Shown here: piece after piece, positions 60,413-64,000 of the stretch | Numbering within the stretch: the stretch's first letter is position 1 | How the letters are laid out: each line of letters begins with the position of its first letter | Source of the DNA: Lysobacterales bacterium | GTDB taxonomy: Bacteria > Pseudomonadota > Gammaproteobacteria > Xanthomonadales > SZUA-5 | Direction: 5' to 3' | DNA: 64,000 nucleotides | Assembly: GCA_022844165.1 (NCBI GenBank) | Contig: JALHMH010000016.1 | Location: 1 to 64,000 of the forward strand | Made by a program: the position numbers and the translations under genes | The notes under the pieces: generated by a model | Database searches by the model: none | What the model was told of the DNA's origin: nothing | The model's input: only the letters and a program-made list of their open reading frames with translations

Positions 60413-60760
60413 ATGACGATCACGTGTTTCATTCGATACGAGATTGACCCGTTCCAACGCGAAGCGTTCAAGGAATACGCGGAGAACTGGGGAAAGATCA
60501 TCCCGCGTTGCGGCGGCCACCTCGTGGGGTACTTTCTGCCGCACGAGGGAACGAACAACGTGGCATGGGGGCTGATTGCGTTCGAATCGCTGGCGGCATA
60601 CGAAGCGTATCGGGCGCGACTCAAAACCGATGACGCCGGTCGCGAGAACTTCGCTCTTGCGCAGGCCAAGAGGTTCATCCTGCGCGAGGAGCGCAGCTTC
60701 GTTGAAGTTGTTGACGGTACGTTTGCGGTGCCCGCGCAGCCACAGCATGCGTCGCCGTGA
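60413..60760 (+). CDS. NIPSNAP-family protein
   Basis: A 115-residue dimeric alpha+beta barrel (ferredoxin-like) protein: [76 protein letters not shown]. This is the NIPSNAP pattern; small bacterial members act in unknown monooxygenase-like or binding roles. ATG 60413 has AGGTGG upstream. The 240 bp before it (60173-60412) shows no other feature. Confidence 0.85.
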   Translation: MTITCFIRYEIDPFQREAFKEYAENWGKIIPRCGGHLVGYFLPHEGTNNVAWGLIAFESLAAYEAYRARLKTDDAGRENFALAQAKRFILREERSFVEVVDGTFAVPAQPQHASP

Positions 60761-60838
60761 GTCCAGTCGTGCGCGCTTGTGTTGCCTCGGAGCATATGCC
60801 TTCGCCGGCGCCCATCCTGCCAATCGTTGTTCGCGACC

Positions 60839-60858
60839 CTGCGGGTTTCGGCCCGCAG
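60839..60858. terminator. Stem-loop between NIPSNAP gene and metalloprotease
   Basis: CTGCGGG (60839-60845), loop of six, CCCGCAG (60852-60858), between convergent genes. There is no T run on either side, so the strength is uncertain. Confidence 0.45.
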
Positions 60859-60874
60859 AGCCATTCTCCCACCG

Positions 60875-63139
60875 TTACTGGTTCGGCGCCGTCAACAGCT
60901 CGTAGGCCGCATTACTGCGCGTGAACCGCCCGCCTTCGGGGCCAGCATACGTGACGTCGAAACTGACGCGATTGCCTGGTGAAGGACCTTGCACCGGTTG
61001 CACGAGGTTGACGGTCATCGTGCCAATCTGGGTATCGACCAGCGACACCGGGCATGAGCGGCAATAACCGCGGCGCTCGAACACGGCCAAGGTTTGACCC
61101 GGCGCGTAGTTCTCTCCGGCAGCGTAGGCCCAGCGACCCGCGTTGGTGGCGTCCGGAAAGTACAGTGCTTTGAACAAGAACCGGCTGCCGTTGCTGCGTG
61201 CCACGGTCGCGACGCTCGCGCCCCAACCGGCGTCCGCATCGCCGGCGTACCAAAGGCCCGTCAGATCGCCCGCCGGGCGCTGCGCGCGTGGGACCAATTC
61301 TTCGATACACCACGCGCCAGATTGTCCACCGATCGTAAAGCGCAGCGAGCCTAACGTGCCAACGCCAGGGCGTGCGGTTCCATCGCGACATGCGGGCGAA
61401 TCGGCGGCCTGGTTGAAGTCCAGGCGAATCACGCCGGATTGTGCCGTCACCACCTGTGACGGCGTGCCCGGCGCGACATAGCGATAGCGCAGCAGCGAGC
61501 GCTCACCTGGTGCCAACCCGGCTTGGAACACGCCGTCGATCAGCGGGCCCAACGCCAGGTACCACTCCGGACGACCTTGCGCGTCGTAGGTGTAAAACGC
61601 GAGCGTATAAAGATCGTAGCCGGATGCGTCGCGGCGCACCCGCTGAAAATCGAAACCATGGCCATCGCGGTCGCGATCGAACCACAGGCCGCCATAAGGC
61701 GCAGCGTAACTCGGTGCTGTTGCTGCGGCAGGATCCCAACCCGCGGCATACAACATTGGCACGGCCAATCCGAGTTGGCGCACGCCGCGCGACAGGTTCA
61801 GCGATGGTGTCATCAGCTGACCGTTGAACAATTCGCTCAAATGCGAAACCGAAGAACCCGGCTGGATGGGGTTCGGTGCGTGCATCAAGATCCCGGGAAA
61901 ACCCGTCGGTGTGTTCTGCGGTGAATTCACTGCCCGCGCATCGTTCCAGGACAACCCGTTGTTGCTGGCCATCACGTCCGCCCGTTGCGCGGTGCTGAGC
62001 TGCGTTAATGGACGGAATGGCATGCTTCGGTTGTCGATCAACTGCCGGGAGAAGATGTCGTCCCGATCCAACGGCAACGATCCGACGGCGCCGTTGTTTG
62101 AGGTGGTCCGGACCAGACTGATAAATCCCAGGCCATGGCCGAGTTCGTGGACGGACACGCCAACAAAATCAATACTCCCGAACGGCGCGGTGTTGTACCC
62201 CAGATAAAACTGCGCACCGCCAAGAATCGTTGGTTCGCCAATGCGCTTGTTGTAGGTAATCGTCATGTCGGTCACATCGTCGCAACTGCCGCCCTGCAGT
62301 GCGCACGCGGGTGCGCCTCCCAGGCGCGATGCGGGCGCGCTCGCGTAGAAGGCGTATTTGTGCGGCAAATAAGGCGCAGGACGTGGTGAGCTGCCGTTGC
62401 CAGCGACCAGTGTGTTGTCGTCGAACAAGAAATTGTCCGGCGCCGCACCTGCCAGCGTTGCGCTGTTGGCATCCGCGGGCAAGCTGTCCCAGCACGCGCG
62501 TACGCTGATCGGGGTTTCGCTGTCGAAGCCTGCCGCCAATTGGCGCAGCGATTCGATCACGGCGTTGCGTCGCTGCTCGCCGCGCGTAGTACCAGGATTG
62601 CCGCCGATTGGCGCCGCTGGCGTGGGGTCATTCCAGGGCGCAATATCGCAATCGTCGGCCGGCAAGTTGAAGCGCACCACAAATTCGACTGGCCGCGCGC
62701 CTTCGTTGCTGGCTTCGACCTTGATGCGGGCATTGACGGTGCGCGGCGCAAAGCTGATCGCCGCAATGTACCAACGGCCGGCCCGGGCCGGTTGGCGATT
62801 GGCGCGGCCGACCGTAATCGACTCTTCGTCGCCGCCGCTGATCGCGTAGTAGTGCGACTGGTCGGCCAGCTCATCGAACGACATCGGCTGGGAGTACGCA
62901 TTCAACGGCGTGAACGGTGTGCCGAAGCGTAAGAACAAATCCAGATCGTCATCGCCCGTGTCGTTGTCGAGTTCGACCTTGATACGAGTCGTTCCGGCCG
63001 GTATGTCGACATGCAGCGCGGTGGTGTACGCGTTCGCCGGCAGCGCGAAAGTCGTACGTTGTCCCAATGTCAGGCCGGTCGTTTGTGCTGCGGCGTGAAC
63101 GCAGATCAGGCAGGCAAAGAGTATCCAGAGCATGCGCAT
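60875..63139 (-). CDS. Secreted zinc metalloprotease with pre-peptidase domain
   Basis: About 754 residues with a signal peptide (RMLWILFACLICVHAAAQ). Residues 20-150 form a pre-peptidase C-terminal (PPC) domain (FALPANAYTTALHVDIPAG, VELDNDTGDDDLDLFLRFGT). The protease domain (about 160-450) has the zinc motif VGVSVHELGHGLGFISLV and the cysteine-bonded loop CALQGGSCDDVTDMTI. The C-terminal 250 residues (GGLWFDRDRDGHGFDFQRV, YALAFYTYDAQGRPEWYL-like repeats) recur on secreted proteins of this order. ATG 63139 has AAGGAG 8 nt upstream. The substrate is unknown. Confidence 0.87.
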   Translation of the reverse strand: MRMLWILFACLICVHAAAQTTGLTLGQRTTFALPANAYTTALHVDIPAGTTRIKVELDNDTGDDDLDLFLRFGTPFTPLNAYSQPMSFDELADQSHYYAISGGDEESITVGRANRQPARAGRWYIAAISFAPRTVNARIKVEASNEGARPVEFVVRFNLPADDCDIAPWNDPTPAAPIGGNPGTTRGEQRRNAVIESLRQLAAGFDSETPISVRACWDSLPADANSATLAGAAPDNFLFDDNTLVAGNGSSPRPAPYLPHKYAFYASAPASRLGGAPACALQGGSCDDVTDMTITYNKRIGEPTILGGAQFYLGYNTAPFGSIDFVGVSVHELGHGLGFISLVRTTSNNGAVGSLPLDRDDIFSRQLIDNRSMPFRPLTQLSTAQRADVMASNNGLSWNDARAVNSPQNTPTGFPGILMHAPNPIQPGSSVSHLSELFNGQLMTPSLNLSRGVRQLGLAVPMLYAAGWDPAAATAPSYAAPYGGLWFDRDRDGHGFDFQRVRRDASGYDLYTLAFYTYDAQGRPEWYLALGPLIDGVFQAGLAPGERSLLRYRYVAPGTPSQVVTAQSGVIRLDFNQAADSPACRDGTARPGVGTLGSLRFTIGGQSGAWCIEELVPRAQRPAGDLTGLWYAGDADAGWGASVATVARSNGSRFLFKALYFPDATNAGRWAYAAGENYAPGQTLAVFERRGYCRSCPVSLVDTQIGTMTVNLVQPVQGPSPGNRVSFDVTYAGPEGGRFTRSNAAYELLTAPNQ

Positions 63140-63141
63140 GC

Positions 63142-63393
63142 TCAATACTCCTTGGGCCGCAATGGTTTGGTAAAACGGAAATCAAGACCGGGGGCATCGC
63201 AGCTGTAACTCAAGCCACCCTTGGCGCTCCGCGTCGCACGCATCGCGTGCACCGCCTCGGGGCGCTCAATGCGCAATGCTGGCGCATGTTTCTCGCTATG
63301 GCTGGCCAAAGGCTGAGTGGCAACGACGATCGTCGTCTCGCTCGCCGCCACGCTTTGCGCGGCACCAAAGATCAGAAACAGCAGCGGCTTCAT
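63142..63393 (-). CDS. Small secreted protein preceding the metalloprotease
   Basis: An 83-residue protein with a signal peptide (KPLLFLIFGAAQSVAAS) and a mature part of about 65 residues containing one Cys (LSYSCDAPGLDFRFTKPLRP). I recognise no family. Its stop lies 2 nt before the protease start, so the two are one operon; a role as a chaperone or inhibitor of the protease is possible but not shown by sequence. ATG 63393 begins the signal peptide. Confidence 0.6.
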   Translation of the reverse strand: MKPLLFLIFGAAQSVAASETTIVVATQPLASHSEKHAPALRIERPEAVHAMRATRSAKGGLSYSCDAPGLDFRFTKPLRPKEY

Positions 63394-63492
63394 CGTAAAT
63401 TTCCTGCGGTGTGACGCAATAAGACTACCCAATACTGCGTTAACGCCCCGCAAATTTGCTCGCATATCCTCGGAGTGGGATCGTGTACCGTT

Positions 63493-63802
63493 GATGGCTT
63501 CGGCTTTGTCGCACGCATTTCGGCAAGCTGAGGTTTTGCGCGACCCTCGTTGTGCCGATGGAACTCAGATCCGGGACGTTGGTCGGCGGGAAAACCGCAC
63601 CGCCGTTGTTGACACCTCCGGTCGCATTAGCCGCAGCGATCCAACCCAGCGCAGCAGACGCCGCACAACGCGCTGGCGACGCCACGCCTTGGTCGGCGAC
63701 CGCCAGCAGGCGATCTCGGCCTATCGGATGGCACTGAGGACTGACCCCGACGACGCCGCCAGCAGGCGCAATCTGGACCGGCTGGAAAGTGGCCAGCCTT
63801 GA
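63493..63802 (+). pseudogene. TPR-protein C-terminal remnant
   Basis: Near the right edge the frame ending at 63802 reads GDRQQAISAYRMALRTDPDD, AASRRNLDRLESGQP, a typical last TPR repeat. The preceding part (LVGGKTAPPLLTPPVALAAA, QPSAADAAQRAGDA) is in another frame, so there is a frameshift near 63690. The stop is directly followed by the repeats at 63807, suggesting a gene broken by a mobile element. The full protein cannot be named. Confidence 0.5.
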
Positions 63803-63806
63803 GACG

Positions 63807-63845
63807 CTGAATCTGGAGGTCACCTGCTGAATCTGGGCGTCACCC
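63807..63845. repeat. Tandem 19-mer, possible IS21-like terminus
   Basis: GCTGAATCTGGAGGTCACC (63807-63825) and GCTGAATCTGGGCGTCACC (63827-63845) are near-identical repeats 20 bp apart, like multiple binding sites at an IS21-family end. From here to 64000 no gene is seen. Confidence 0.4.
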
Positions 63846-64000
63846 GTCGCGCCAGGCGAAGATGGTGCGACGTGCTGGCGGCGGCAATTCTCGAAACAAC
63901 ACTGTACCGGATGGTTGATTGGCTTTTTGAGCGGCAACGGATGGTGCCACGTTAAGGAACCGCGCAGCCGATGCGAAGTAGAGATTCCACCCGTGCGGTC

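Noticed and set aside
1..64000. tRNA, rRNA, riboswitch or replication origin
   Set aside because: Scanning by eye found no cloverleaf, rRNA core sequence, known riboswitch core or DnaA-box cluster.

Overview
The window looks like part of a chromosome of a gammaproteobacterium of the order Lysobacterales/Xanthomonadales, probably an uncultured or environmental Rhodanobacteraceae-like lineage. This rests on the high GC content, on protein families typical of that order (TolB/cyclase-type membrane regulator, DUF4126, DUF486, paired secreted amidohydrolases, SpeA, RhlB divergent to TrxA, GspC/GspD, PspABC) and on a secreted esterase ending in a short GFE tail. It is inference from gene content; there is no rRNA or tRNA gene to anchor it.

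Layout. 1-3860 is accessory DNA: possible IS21-like end repeats, two decayed IS110-type transposase pieces, a RelE-type toxin-antitoxin pair and a SUKH (SMI1/KNR4) gene in a cassette-like setting, a DUF1156 methylase stump, vapBC, and a 399-bp MITE-like element with 18-bp perfect inverted ends. 4032-8687 holds a large secreted nuclease and a secreted esterase. 8690-10383 is a scar of gene fragments (cyclase-like N-terminus, fused toxin-antitoxin remnant, headless srkA). 10474-20875 carries a TPR lipoprotein, pyrF, a DUF4126 protein, a DUF1801 protein, an acyl-CoA dehydrogenase, nadA, apaH, a CsgG-like protein and the psp operon behind a sigma-54 type promoter. 21161-28210 carries an FKBP isomerase, glycosyltransferase, short metJ, gspD, gspC, rhlB and trxA. 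28263-40177 carries secreted amidohydrolases, a carboxylesterase, dsbD-tlpA, proC, a DUF6165 gene, alkB and nadE. 40577-50307 carries a DUF486 protein, a periplasmic-binding-protein plus GGDEF/EAL pair, speA, and an operon of membrane protein, XRE regulator, S33 peptidase and NatAB-type exporter behind three operator-like palindromes. 50403-63393 carries Uma2, TspO, LytTR, an outer-membrane barrel, bcp and a ferredoxin reductase, cutA, an amidohydrolase, RidA plus 3-hydroxyanthranilate dioxygenase, a lipoprotein methyltransferase, an AlkC/AlkD-like protein, a NIPSNAP protein and a secreted metalloprotease with a small partner.

The most unusual signal is a family of six dispersed, strongly structured elements of about 245-255 bp (7331, 13347, 18088, 40320, 50984, 53415). 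Complete copies are bounded by the tetramer CTAR, contain four to five successive hairpins, and all lie against the 3' end of a gene; in three cases the bordering tetramer supplies the stop codon. A hairpin module of these elements also occurs twice inside the MITE-like element at 3380-3778, and a separate row of five perfect or near-perfect hairpins follows the copy at 18088. A second notable signal is a duplicated promoter/leader/start region shared by rhlB and by a 43-codon ORF leading the gspC-gspD operon.

Themes that connect genes: NAD supply (nadA, nadE and the kynurenine-route dioxygenase), thiol redox and protein folding (trxA, dsbD, tlpA, bcp, FKBP), envelope stress and secretion (psp, gspCD, NatAB), and secreted hydrolases (nuclease, esterase, amidohydrolases, metalloprotease).
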